Shown here: piece after piece, positions 7,331-13,070 of the stretch
Layout: each line of letters begins with the position of its first letter
How positions within the stretch are numbered: position 1 is the first letter of the stretch
NCBI GenBank assembly: GCA_027489135.1
Contig: JAIYAI010000460.1
Coordinates: 1 to 13,070 of the forward strand
Reading direction: 5' to 3'
From: Acetobacteraceae bacterium
Lineage (GTDB): Bacteria > Pseudomonadota > Alphaproteobacteria > Acetobacterales > Acetobacteraceae
Length of the DNA stretch: 13,070 nt
Program-made: the position numbers and the translations under genes
Notes under the pieces: model-generated
Seen by the model: only the letters and a program-made list of their open reading frames with translations
Databases searched by the model: none
What the model was told of the DNA's origin: nothing

Positions 7331-8263
7331 GTGGCTGAGGACGCGATCTGGGTGCTGGCCGACCCGCGCGCCGGGACCGCGGCCCAGGCGCTGGGCGTTG
7401 CGGAGCGTCTTGGCCGCCCCTTCCGGACCATCGACCTCGCCTGGGGCCCGCTGGCGCGGGTGCCCTGGCCCTGGCCGACGCTGATGGGCCTCGCGCCCGC
7501 CGCGCGCGCGATGATCGCCCCGCCCTGGCCGCGCCTCGTCGTCTCGGCGGGGCGGCGGTCGGCCCCGGTGGCGCTCTGGCTCGGGCGGCGCGGCGCGCGG
7601 ACCGTCCACTGCATGCGCCCCGGCTTCGGGGCCGCGGGCTTCGACCTGCTGGTGCTGGGCCGGCACGACGCGCCCGCCGCGGCGCCGAACATCCTGCCCA
7701 TCCTCGGCGCGACGCACCGCATCTCGCCCGCGATCCTGGCGGCGGCGCGGGCGGCGTGGGCGCCGCTGCTGGGCGCGCTGCCCGGGCCGCGCATCGCGCT
7801 GCTGGTGGGTGGCCCCGTGCGGGGGGAGGGGATGGACCCCGCCGTCGCGGCCCTCATCGCGCGGGAGGCCGCCTCGCTCGGCGGCAGCGTCATGGCCACG
7901 GCCAGCCGCCGCACCGGCGCTGCCGCCACGCACGCGATGGCGGAGGCGCTGCGCGGCACGCCGCACCACCTGCATGCCTGGGGCGACGCGGCGCCGAACC
8001 CCTATCGCGGCCTGCTCGCCTGGGCCGATGCGGTGGTCGTCACCGGCGATTCCGTCTCCATGCTGTCGGAGGCGCTGATGACGCCGGGGCCGGTGCTGAT
8101 CGCCGATCCCGGCGGCCTTGGCCCCCGCCATCATGCCCTGCACGAGAGCCTGGTTGCGGCGGGGGAGGCGGCGATGCTGGGGGCGCCGGCGCCCGCTTCC
8201 CGCGCGCCGCGCGACGAGACCGCGCGGGTGGCGGCGGAGGTCGCGCGGCGCTTCCTGGGCTGA
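7331..8263 (+). CDS. ELM1-family (DUF1022, mitochondrial fission ELM1-like) protein
   Basis: This 310-residue cytoplasmic-looking protein belongs to the ELM1/DUF1022 family, named for a plant mitochondrial fission factor but common in alphaproteobacteria, where its role is largely uncharacterised. Supporting segments are IWVLADPRAGTAAQALGVAE (6-25), the nucleotide-sugar-transferase-like VVSAGRRSAPVALWLGRR (70-87), RIALLVGGP (154-162), and the conserved NPYRGLLAWADAVVVTGDS (223-241) followed by VSMLSEALMTPGPVLI. The last block resembles the C-terminal nucleotide-binding half of GT-B glycosyltransferases, so sugar transfer in the envelope is a plausible but unproven role. The start is GTG at 7331, with an AAGAGGG ribosome-binding site about six bases upstream. 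It is divergent from pyrE across 71 bases. Confidence 0.85.
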   Translation: MAEDAIWVLADPRAGTAAQALGVAERLGRPFRTIDLAWGPLARVPWPWPTLMGLAPAARAMIAPPWPRLVVSAGRRSAPVALWLGRRGARTVHCMRPGFGAAGFDLLVLGRHDAPAAAPNILPILGATHRISPAILAAARAAWAPLLGALPGPRIALLVGGPVRGEGMDPAVAALIAREAASLGGSVMATASRRTGAAATHAMAEALRGTPHHLHAWGDAAPNPYRGLLAWADAVVVTGDSVSMLSEALMTPGPVLIADPGGLGPRHHALHESLVAAGEAAMLGAPAPASRAPRDETARVAAEVARRFLG

Positions 8264-8296
8264 AGGGTCCAGCCGGCCCGCTGCGCCCCGGCCTGA

Positions 8297-8524
8297 TCAG
8301 TCGCGCGGCGGCAGGTCGCGCGGCATCTCGGCGAGCCAGCGCATCAGGCTCTCCCGCCAGCGGGACGGGGCGGGCAGCGGGCCGGGCAGGCCGGGCAGCG
8401 GGCCGCCGCGATACCCGACCGCCGTCGCGGGGCCGGGGCGCGCGACGCGGCGCGCGGGCAGCGCCCGGGCCCATTCCGCCGCGACCGGGTTGAAACCGTC
8501 GAAGGGGTAGAGAGTGGCGCTCAT
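8297..8524 (-). CDS. Small hypothetical protein
   Basis: This 75-residue frame begins MSATLYPFDGFNPVAAEWAR and ends WRESLMRWLAEMPRDLPPRD, with a proline- and arginine-rich middle. I recognise no domain, and it has no signal or membrane segment. Evidence that it is real: a GGAG ribosome-binding site eight bases before the ATG, a non-low-complexity start and end with aromatic residues, and a position between the convergent ELM1-family gene (33 bases away) and the peroxiredoxin gene 118 bases upstream on the same strand. A dyad at 8542-8558 lies just upstream of the start. Overlapping minus-strand frames are longer but lack a plausible composition. Confidence 0.55.
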   Translation of the reverse strand: MSATLYPFDGFNPVAAEWARALPARRVARPGPATAVGYRGGPLPGLPGPLPAPSRWRESLMRWLAEMPRDLPPRD

Positions 8525-8541
8525 GGTCCATGCTCCGTAAT

Positions 8542-8558
8542 CATGCGTTCACCGCATG
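8542..8558. promoter_or_regulatory. Inverted repeat upstream of small gene (possible operator)
   Basis: CATGCG at 8542-8547 and CGCATG at 8553-8558 form a perfect 6-base inverted repeat around TTCAC. It is centred about 25 bases before the start codon of the minus-strand small gene at 8524, so it could be an operator or a 5'-UTR hairpin. There is no T-run, which argues against an intrinsic terminator for the peroxiredoxin gene. A chance dyad is possible. Confidence 0.3.
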
Positions 8559-8642
8559 GTGATCGCTGACCTATGCATTCTGCGCTGAAGTCGGGCCGGG
8601 CGGATCGCGGCATCCGCGGACCGGGGCTATCCGCTTCCCGGA

Positions 8643-9290
8643 TCACGCCGCGCCCCGCAGGGCCGCCAAGGCAACCGCCGGCTCCAGGCGCCGCCGGTAA
8701 TCCGCATCGGCGTCCGCCAGCAGGATGCGTCCGTCTCCGCCCACCACGAAGGTGCCCGGGATCGGCAGCGTCCAGCCCGTGCCGGCATTGATCGCGGGCA
8801 GGTCGTTCCCCGCAGCGGCGTAGAGTGCCTGAAGGTCCGGCGGCAGTTCGAAGGCCAGCCCGAAGGCCTGTGCCGCGCGGCCATCCGTGTCCGACAGCAC
8901 GGGGAAGGCCAGCCCGTTCTTCTCGGCGGTGGACAGCGACGCATCCGGCGCCTGCGGGCTGATCGCCACCAGCCTGCCGCCCGCCGCCGTGATCTCCGGC
9001 AGCATCCGCTGCCAGAAGCGAAGCTCCAGGTTGCAGTAGGGGCACCAGCCGCCGCGGTAGAACACGATGATCGCGGGGGCGAGGTCGCGCAGGCGCAGCG
9101 CCGCACCCGTCGCGTCGGGCAGGGCAAGATCGGGCAGGGGGCTGCCGACGGGCAGCACCCGCGCCTCCGCGCCCGTGGCACGAAGCGCCTCGATCTGCGC
9201 GGCGAAGGCGGTGCGGCGTTCCGCCGGGGCGGTGCGCTCGAACTCCGCGAGGCGGGCGGCGAGTTCGGCGGCGAGGGTCGTGGCGGTCAT
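8643..9290 (-). CDS. Peroxiredoxin-like (AhpC/TSA-type) thioredoxin-fold protein
   Basis: This 215-residue protein has a thioredoxin fold. Residues 50-70 (SPLPDLALPDATGAALRLRD) match the N-terminal AhpC/TSA entry strand. The active site is IIVFYRGGWCPYCNLELRFW (74-93), with a CPYC motif at C83 and C86. LVAISPQAPDASLSTAEKNG, FPVLSDTDGRAAQAFGL and IPGTFVVGGDGRIL complete the family pattern. Classical peroxiredoxins have TxxC, but here the site is a redox-active WCPYC, as in the peroxiredoxin-like subgroup. Expected activity is reduction of peroxides or disulfides using thiols; the substrate is unknown. A long helical N-terminal region (1-40, LAAELAARLAEFERTAPAER) precedes the core. The gene starts 15 bases after the stop of the AhpD-like gene, so the two are almost certainly co-transcribed from the promoter shared with the LysR gene. 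Confidence 0.92.
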   Translation of the reverse strand: MTATTLAAELAARLAEFERTAPAERRTAFAAQIEALRATGAEARVLPVGSPLPDLALPDATGAALRLRDLAPAIIVFYRGGWCPYCNLELRFWQRMLPEITAAGGRLVAISPQAPDASLSTAEKNGLAFPVLSDTDGRAAQAFGLAFELPPDLQALYAAAGNDLPAINAGTGWTLPIPGTFVVGGDGRILLADADADYRRRLEPAVALAALRGAA

Positions 9291-9305
9291 GGCGCGAGAT
9301 CCTTC

Positions 9306-9875
9306 TCAGGCCCGGGCGCGACGCTGCGGCGCCACCCAGGCGGTCTTCGCCATGAAGGCGTCGAGCGGCGTGCCGGCGAGCTGGTTGACGGTGTTGCTGA
9401 TGGTCTTGGCGGCGATGATCAGCACCACCTCCAGCACCTGCGCGCGGGTGAAGCCGGCAGCGAGGAAAGCGGCGACCTCGGTCTCGGTCAGCACGCCGCG
9501 GCGGAGCACGACGGCGGTGGCGAAGGCGTGCAAGGCCTCGAGCCTCGGGTCATCGATGCGGCCGCCTTCGCGCAGCGCGGCGATGGCGGGCGGCTGCAGC
9601 TGCGCATGGGCGGCCAGCACGGAATGGCCGGAGACGCAGTATTCGCAGCCGTTCTCGCGGCTCGTCGCGATGAACACCACCTGCTGCTCGGCCGGGCTGA
9701 GCGTCCCCTGGCCGGCGAGGGTGAAGAGGGTGTCGTAGCCCTGCAGCACCGTCGGCGCCTCGGCCAGCGTCCCGTGCAGGTTGGGCAGGAAGCCCCAGGC
9801 CCTGCGGATCGCGCCGAGCTGCTCGGCGGCGCCACCGGGGGCGCTTACAGGGGTGTGGAGGACGAAGCCGTTCAT
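9306..9875 (-). CDS. AhpD-like carboxymuconolactone decarboxylase-family protein
   Basis: This 189-residue all-helical protein has the AhpD core signature ExxCxxCxxxH as ENGCEYCVSGH (E74, C77, C80, H84). WGFLPNLHGTLAEAPTVLQG (27-46) is the usual upstream helix, and FTRAQVLEVVLIIAAKTISN with TVNQLAGTPLD is the usual C-terminal helix pair. AhpD-type proteins use the two cysteines to reduce peroxides or recycle a partner peroxiredoxin; the downstream gene encodes just such a peroxiredoxin-like protein. The ATG at 9875 has AAGGA about nine bases upstream. A longer in-frame reading reaching 10877 is antisense to the LysR gene and is rejected. Expression is probably controlled by the divergent LysR regulator through the dyad at 9971-9989. 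Family assignment is firm; the substrate is unknown. Confidence 0.92.
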   Translation of the reverse strand: MNGFVLHTPVSAPGGAAEQLGAIRRAWGFLPNLHGTLAEAPTVLQGYDTLFTLAGQGTLSPAEQQVVFIATSRENGCEYCVSGHSVLAAHAQLQPPAIAALREGGRIDDPRLEALHAFATAVVLRRGVLTETEVAAFLAAGFTRAQVLEVVLIIAAKTISNTVNQLAGTPLDAFMAKTAWVAPQRRARA

Positions 9876-9970
9876 CAGTCGGGTTCCTTGCGGGCCGGCC
9901 ATGGCGCCGGCGACCCGCGGACCCTGCACGGTTTGGTGCCGGCGCGGATCGTCGCGCGACCGACGCGGCA

Positions 9971-9989
9971 CCATCCGCTTTTCGGATGG
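9971..9989. promoter_or_regulatory. Putative LysR-type regulator binding site (T-N11-A dyad)
   Basis: CCATCCG (9971-9977) and CGGATGG (9983-9989) are perfect inverted repeats around CTTTT. T9974 and A9986 are separated by exactly 11 bases, the T-N11-A geometry of LysR-type operators, with ATCCG-N5-CGGAT half-sites. It lies in the 129-base gap between the divergent LysR and AhpD-like genes, 15 bases before the LysR start codon. Binding here could repress the regulator's own gene and activate the divergent operon. The assignment is inferred from geometry and context. Confidence 0.6.
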
Positions 9990-10004
9990 AAACCGAACCC
10001 CCAC

Positions 10005-10937
10005 ATGCGACGGATGGACATGCTCCTGCACTTCCGCGCCTTCGTGCGCGTCGCCGAACTCGGTGGCTTCTCCGCCGCCGCCCGCGCGCTGAACGCCTCC
10101 CAGCCCGCCATCTCCCGCCAGATCGCCGATCTCGAACAGAAGGTCGGCGCGCGGCTGCTGCACCGCTCCCCCACGGGCGTGTCGCTGACCGAGGAGGGGC
10201 GGGGCTTCCTGAATGCCGCGCGCGCCGCGCTCGACGCCGCCGATGCCGCGCTCGGCGCGATCGGGGAGCAGCGGGGCGCCATCGAGGGCATGGTCCGGCT
10301 CGGCTCCTCCATCGTCTTCGGCCGGCTGCAGGTGCTGCCGCGCCTCGCGCCGCTGCTCGAGCAGCACCCGGGCCTGACGGTGGAGCTCGCGCTGTCGGAC
10401 AGCGTCGTCGACCTGGTGCAGGAGGGGATCGACGTCTCCATCCGCATCGGCGCGGTGACGGAGCCCGACCTCGTCGTCCGCCGCCTCGGCACCAGCCGCC
10501 GCGCCGTGGTGGCGACGCCGGCCTATCTCGAGAAGGTCGGCACGCCGCAGCATCCCGATGAGCTGACCCACCACCAGTGCATCCGCTTCATGGGGCTGAC
10601 GACGCGGGAGGGCTGGCCCTTCGAGGGGCCGGACGGCACCACCTTCACCGTCCCCGTGAAGGGGCAGCTGCGGGCGAACACGTCCGAGGCCGTGCGCGAG
10701 GCCGTGCTGCAGGGGCTCGGCTTCGGGCTCTGCCCGGTCTGGATGTTCTGCAAGGAACTGCGCGACGGCACGGTGGTGCCGGTGCTGACGGACTGGACGC
10801 CGACCGCGCTGCCGATCCAGGCGGTGTTCAGTTCCCGCCGCCAGGTGCCGGCGCGGGTGCGGGCGGTGGTGGAGCACCTCGCCGCCGAGTTCCGCCTCGA
10901 CCCGCTGCTGAACGACCTCGAGGCGGTACCGGCGTGA
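10005..10937 (+). CDS. LysR-family transcriptional regulator
   Basis: This protein of about 310 residues has an N-terminal winged helix-turn-helix (FRAFVRVAELGGFSAAARAL at 10-29, then ASQPAISRQIADLEQKVGAR at 31-50 and LTEEGRGFL) and a C-terminal periplasmic-binding-protein-like sensor domain. In the latter, VDLVQEGIDVSIRIGAV, DLVVRRLGTSRRAVVATPAY and VREAVLQGLGFGLCPVWMF are typical of the CrgA-like LysR subgroup. It divergently flanks the AhpD-like/peroxiredoxin pair, the usual position for a LysR controlling its neighbour, with a T-N11-A dyad between them. Starts at 10005, 10014 or 10020 (MRRMDM) cannot be separated because no clear ribosome-binding site is visible; 10005 is used. The effector is unknown, but an oxidative signal is plausible given the neighbours. 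Cysteines occur late in the sensor domain (LCPVWMFCK) and could be redox-active, which is speculation. Confidence 0.93.
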   Translation: MRRMDMLLHFRAFVRVAELGGFSAAARALNASQPAISRQIADLEQKVGARLLHRSPTGVSLTEEGRGFLNAARAALDAADAALGAIGEQRGAIEGMVRLGSSIVFGRLQVLPRLAPLLEQHPGLTVELALSDSVVDLVQEGIDVSIRIGAVTEPDLVVRRLGTSRRAVVATPAYLEKVGTPQHPDELTHHQCIRFMGLTTREGWPFEGPDGTTFTVPVKGQLRANTSEAVREAVLQGLGFGLCPVWMFCKELRDGTVVPVLTDWTPTALPIQAVFSSRRQVPARVRAVVEHLAAEFRLDPLLNDLEAVPA

Positions 10938-10965
10938 CCCGCGCTTCCGGGAAGCGGAGAGAGGC

Positions 10966-11901
10966 GTGAGCGGCGCGCGTTACCGCGCGGCGCGGGGCAG
11001 CGAAGCGGGCGGCATGAACGCCGCCGCCATCGCCGCACCCGTCGTTATCCGCCGCAACGCCAAGCCGCGCATCGCCTGGCCCTGGCTCGACCGGGCCGGC
11101 CGCTTCTCGACCCTCAAGGCCTCGGTGCTGGTCCTCGCGCTGCTGCCGGGCGCCATGCTCGCCTGGCTCCTGGCGACCGGGCAGATGGGGGCGGAGCCGT
11201 TCAAGCAGGCGAACCGGGAAGCCGGGCTGATCGCCTACCGGATGCTGCTGTTCACGCTGCTGGTGACGCCGCTGCGGGTGGTGGGCAACTGGCCGCAGCT
11301 GGTGATCGTGCGGCGCATGCTGGGCGTGATCACGCTGGGCTATGCGCTCGCGCATCTCGGCCTCTATGTCGCGCACATGAACGGCGACGTCGCCAAGGTG
11401 GCGTCCGAGATCGTCGCGCGGATCTACCTGACCATCGGCTTCGTCGCGCTGCTCGGGCTGCTGGCCCTCGGCGTCACCTCCACGGACGGCATGGTCCGGC
11501 GCCTGGGCAAGGGCTGGAAGCGGCTGCACCGGATCGTGGTGCCGATCGCGCTGCTGGGCCTGGTGCATTTCTTCCTGCAGTCCCGCCTCGACGTGACGGA
11601 GCCGACGTTGATGGCGGGGCTGCTGCTCTGGCTGCTGGCCTGGCGCACCCTCCCGCGGGAGATGCAGGCGAGCGGGCTTGGGCTGGTCGCGGTCGCGCTG
11701 GTCGCGGGGCTGGGCACGGTGCTGGTGGAGTACGCCTGGTTCGCCCTCGCCACCCATGTCGATCCACTGCGTGTGGTGCTGGCCAATCTCGACCTCGAAT
11801 TCGGTCCCCGTCCGGCGGTGATCGTGCTGATGGTCGGGCTGGCGGCGGCCGGCCTGCCCTGGGTCAGGCGCAGCCTCGCGCGACTCGGCGCACGGGCGTG
11901 A
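10966..11901 (+). CDS. MsrQ/YedZ-like heme-binding membrane protein with C-terminal extension
   Basis: MsrQ is the heme b membrane subunit that passes electrons from quinol or flavin to the periplasmic methionine sulfoxide reductase MsrP. This protein has the ferric-reductase-like core: MGAEPFKQANREAGLIAYRM (74-93), TPLRVVGNWPQLVIVRRMLG (101-120), ALAHLGLY (127-134), TSTDGMVRRLGKGWKRLHRI (171-190) and LVHFFLQS. Histidines 130, 188 and 201 align with the heme-ligand histidines I recall for E. coli MsrQ (91, 151, 164). Residues about 235-311 add roughly two more membrane segments beyond the usual ~210-residue protein. The GTG start at 10966 has GGAG six bases upstream; an in-frame ATG at 11014 is the alternative. 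It follows LysR by 28 bases and overlaps the next gene's possible GTG as GTGA. No MsrP gene is visible, so the reductase partner is unassigned. Confidence 0.82.
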   Translation: MSGARYRAARGSEAGGMNAAAIAAPVVIRRNAKPRIAWPWLDRAGRFSTLKASVLVLALLPGAMLAWLLATGQMGAEPFKQANREAGLIAYRMLLFTLLVTPLRVVGNWPQLVIVRRMLGVITLGYALAHLGLYVAHMNGDVAKVASEIVARIYLTIGFVALLGLLALGVTSTDGMVRRLGKGWKRLHRIVVPIALLGLVHFFLQSRLDVTEPTLMAGLLLWLLAWRTLPREMQASGLGLVAVALVAGLGTVLVEYAWFALATHVDPLRVVLANLDLEFGPRPAVIVLMVGLAAAGLPWVRRSLARLGARA

Positions 11902-11936
11902 AGCGAGGGCTCGCGCGAATCGGGGCGGGGGCCGCT

Positions 11937-12659
11937 ATGATCCCCGGCATGGATCAGGTCCCCCCGCCCGAGTCGCCCGCCGCCGAGGCTCCGCGCCGCC
12001 GCCTGCCCTGGGAGATCCATCCCGCCCTGGCGGAGGATCACCTGCGGATCTGCGCCCGCATGCTGGCCAATGCCCGGCGTGATGCGATGGCGATGGCGAG
12101 CTACGAACTCGGCGATGATGCCTGGTCCGTCGGCTGCCGCGCCTTCGCCTTCGGCCGGCACCGGCTGCAACGCGCGGCGCAGTCCGGCGACTATCCCTGG
12201 CTCGATATCCTCGACGACAGCGCGCATTTCGTCTTCGTGATCGGTGGCAACGGCAATGGCGTGCCGATCCGCTTCTATCGCGGCGCCGCCGAGGACCCGA
12301 CCGATCGCACGCTCCGCCAGCAGGAGCTGGAGGCGGAACAGCTCAGCCTGGCGCTGGGCGAGGATGCGGCGCAGGGCCTCGCCTTCCGCTTCGCCGTCGA
12401 GACCGATCCGCAGGGCCGCGTCGATCGCGTGGTCTTCCTGGCGCTGCGGGGTGAGGATGTGGAGTGCTTCTGGCCCGTGCCGCTCGAGATGCCGGCCGAT
12501 GCGCAGCGCGTGGCGGAACAGCCCCGGCTGATCGCCGATGACGGCTATGTCGGCCCGCCGGCGGCCAAGCCCGGGGCGCCGCCGCCGCTGCCGCCGGTCG
12601 TCGCGCGGCGCCCGGCCCGGCCGCGCGTCGCGCCCCGCCAGCAGGCCTCGCTGCTGTAG
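11937..12659 (+). CDS. Uncharacterised protein with Pro/Arg-rich tail
   Basis: I do not recognise this protein of about 240 residues. From the ATG at 11937 the start reads MIPGMDQVPPP. Alternatives are ATG 11949 and GTG 11898, the latter overlapping the MsrQ stop as GTGA but adding low-information residues. The middle is compact and acidic/aromatic: LPWEIHPALAEDHLRICARM, SYELGDDAWSVGCRAFAFGR, YPWLDILDDSAHFVFVIGG, GVPIRFYRGAAEDPTDRTLR and VDRVVFLALRGEDVECFWPV. It has no signal peptide or membrane helix. The alternation of hydrophobic strands and helices suggests a globular cytoplasmic domain. The last ~40 residues (KPGAPPPLPPVVARRPARPR and onward) are a disordered proline/arginine-rich tail. 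It is downstream of the MsrQ-like gene, probably co-transcribed with it, and its stop abuts the stop of the convergent rhodanese gene. Confidence 0.75.
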   Translation: MIPGMDQVPPPESPAAEAPRRRLPWEIHPALAEDHLRICARMLANARRDAMAMASYELGDDAWSVGCRAFAFGRHRLQRAAQSGDYPWLDILDDSAHFVFVIGGNGNGVPIRFYRGAAEDPTDRTLRQQELEAEQLSLALGEDAAQGLAFRFAVETDPQGRVDRVVFLALRGEDVECFWPVPLEMPADAQRVAEQPRLIADDGYVGPPAAKPGAPPPLPPVVARRPARPRVAPRQQASLL

Positions 12660-13061
12660 TCAGGCGGGACCGGTGGCGAGGGCGAAGCCCTCGGCCAGCC
12701 AGCCCGCGATGCCGCCCGGCATCACCTTCACCGGCCGACCCATCCGCGCCAGGGCGAGCGCCACGCGGTCCGCCCCGTTGCAGTGCGGCCCGGCGCAATA
12801 GGCGACGAAGAGCGTCTCCGGCGGGAAGGAAGCCAGTCGCTCCGCGGTGATCTCCCGGTGCCAGAGATTGATCGCGCCCGGGATGTGGCCGCGCGTGAAG
12901 GCGGCCGGCCCGCGCGCCTCGATCAGCACGAAGCCCGGATCGCCGCTTGCGAGCGCGGCCTGGACATCGGCGCAGTCGGTCTCGAAGGCCAGCTTGCGCG
13001 CCAGGTGGGCGGCCATTTCGGTCGGCGGCGCGGCGGGGATGGCGGTGACGGGGTTGGACAT
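12660..13061 (-). CDS. Single-domain rhodanese-like protein
   Basis: This 133-residue protein has one rhodanese domain. GFVLIEARGPAAFTRGHIPG (43-62) with AINLWH is the typical substrate-side motif, and LFVAYCAGPHCNGADRVALA (84-103) is the active-site loop with the catalytic cysteine at C89. MPGGIAGWLAEGF (114-126) closes the domain. Such proteins move sulfane sulfur from thiosulfate or persulfides to an acceptor; the acceptor here is unknown. The common DVR is EAR (48-50), a mild change. There is no export signal; the N-terminal ~25 residues are a short helical extension. The gene is complete in the window (ATG at 13061, stop at 12660). Its promoter and likely neighbours lie to the right, outside the window, and no convincing ribosome-binding site is visible in the nine bases available. 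Confidence 0.9.
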   Translation of the reverse strand: MSNPVTAIPAAPPTEMAAHLARKLAFETDCADVQAALASGDPGFVLIEARGPAAFTRGHIPGAINLWHREITAERLASFPPETLFVAYCAGPHCNGADRVALALARMGRPVKVMPGGIAGWLAEGFALATGPA

Positions 13062-13070
13062 CGGGGCGGC

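Noticed and set aside
6487..7959. 490-residue minus-strand frame over pyrE and the ELM1-family gene
   Set aside because: Overlaps pyrE in another frame and runs antisense to the ELM1-family gene; no recognisable motif.
9528..10004. Upstream extension of the LysR frame
   Set aside because: Antisense to the AhpD-like gene; the helix-turn-helix begins a few residues after 10005, as is normal for LysR proteins.
9876..10877. N-terminal extension of the AhpD-like frame
   Set aside because: Antisense to the LysR gene and of shadow composition; the ATG at 9875 has a ribosome-binding site and the family-typical length.
1..13070. CRISPR array, insertion sequence or prophage signs
   Set aside because: No regularly spaced repeats, transposase, integrase or terminal inverted repeats are visible.

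Overview
This 13 kb window is very GC-rich, gene-dense chromosomal DNA with the strong third-position G/C bias that produces long antisense shadow frames. An orotate phosphoribosyltransferase of the long alphaproteobacterial type, an ELM1-family protein, an MsrQ-type heme membrane protein and a BisC-like molybdoenzyme together suggest an alphaproteobacterium, plausibly Acetobacteraceae (Roseomonas-like). That placement is inference; no rRNA or tRNA is present. I support fifteen protein genes. There is no insertion sequence, CRISPR array, integrase or attachment site, and no gene-free stretch over 300 bases. The longest gap, 4083-4284, holds nothing I can name.

Layout. (1) Bases 1-3752, plus strand: the 3' part of a BisC/TorA-type molybdopterin oxidoreductase, a PhoX-family secreted protein overlapping it by one base (ATGA), and a small multi-pass membrane protein. 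(2) Bases 3762-7259, minus strand, read from right to left: pyrE, a CopG/ParD-like antitoxin, a ParE/RelE-like toxin, an orphan family-5 ABC substrate-binding protein whose start lies inside the toxin gene, and a small helical protein of unknown function. (3) Bases 7331-8263, plus strand: an ELM1-family protein divergent from pyrE. (4) Bases 8297-9875, minus strand: a peroxiredoxin-like protein and an AhpD-like CxxC protein forming a two-gene unit, followed by a small unknown gene. (5) Bases 10005-12659, plus strand: a LysR regulator divergent from the AhpD/peroxiredoxin pair, an MsrQ-like heme membrane protein with a C-terminal extension, and an uncharacterised protein. (6) Bases 12660-13061, minus strand: a single-domain rhodanese whose stop codon directly abuts that of the gene before it.

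How they may work together. Several genes point to redox and sulfur chemistry: the S/N-oxide reductase-like molybdoenzyme, a peroxiredoxin-like protein, an AhpD-like protein, MsrQ and rhodanese. The clearest regulatory unit is the LysR/AhpD-peroxiredoxin divergon. Its 129-base intergenic region holds a perfect 7-base dyad with T-N11-A geometry, the textbook LysR-type binding site. The most unusual items are the PhoX homologue that appears to lack several expected metal-ligand positions, the toxin-antitoxin pair sitting between pyrE and a transporter gene with a 22-base gene overlap, and the extended MsrQ without a visible MsrP. I do not see a complete new defence or biosynthetic system.
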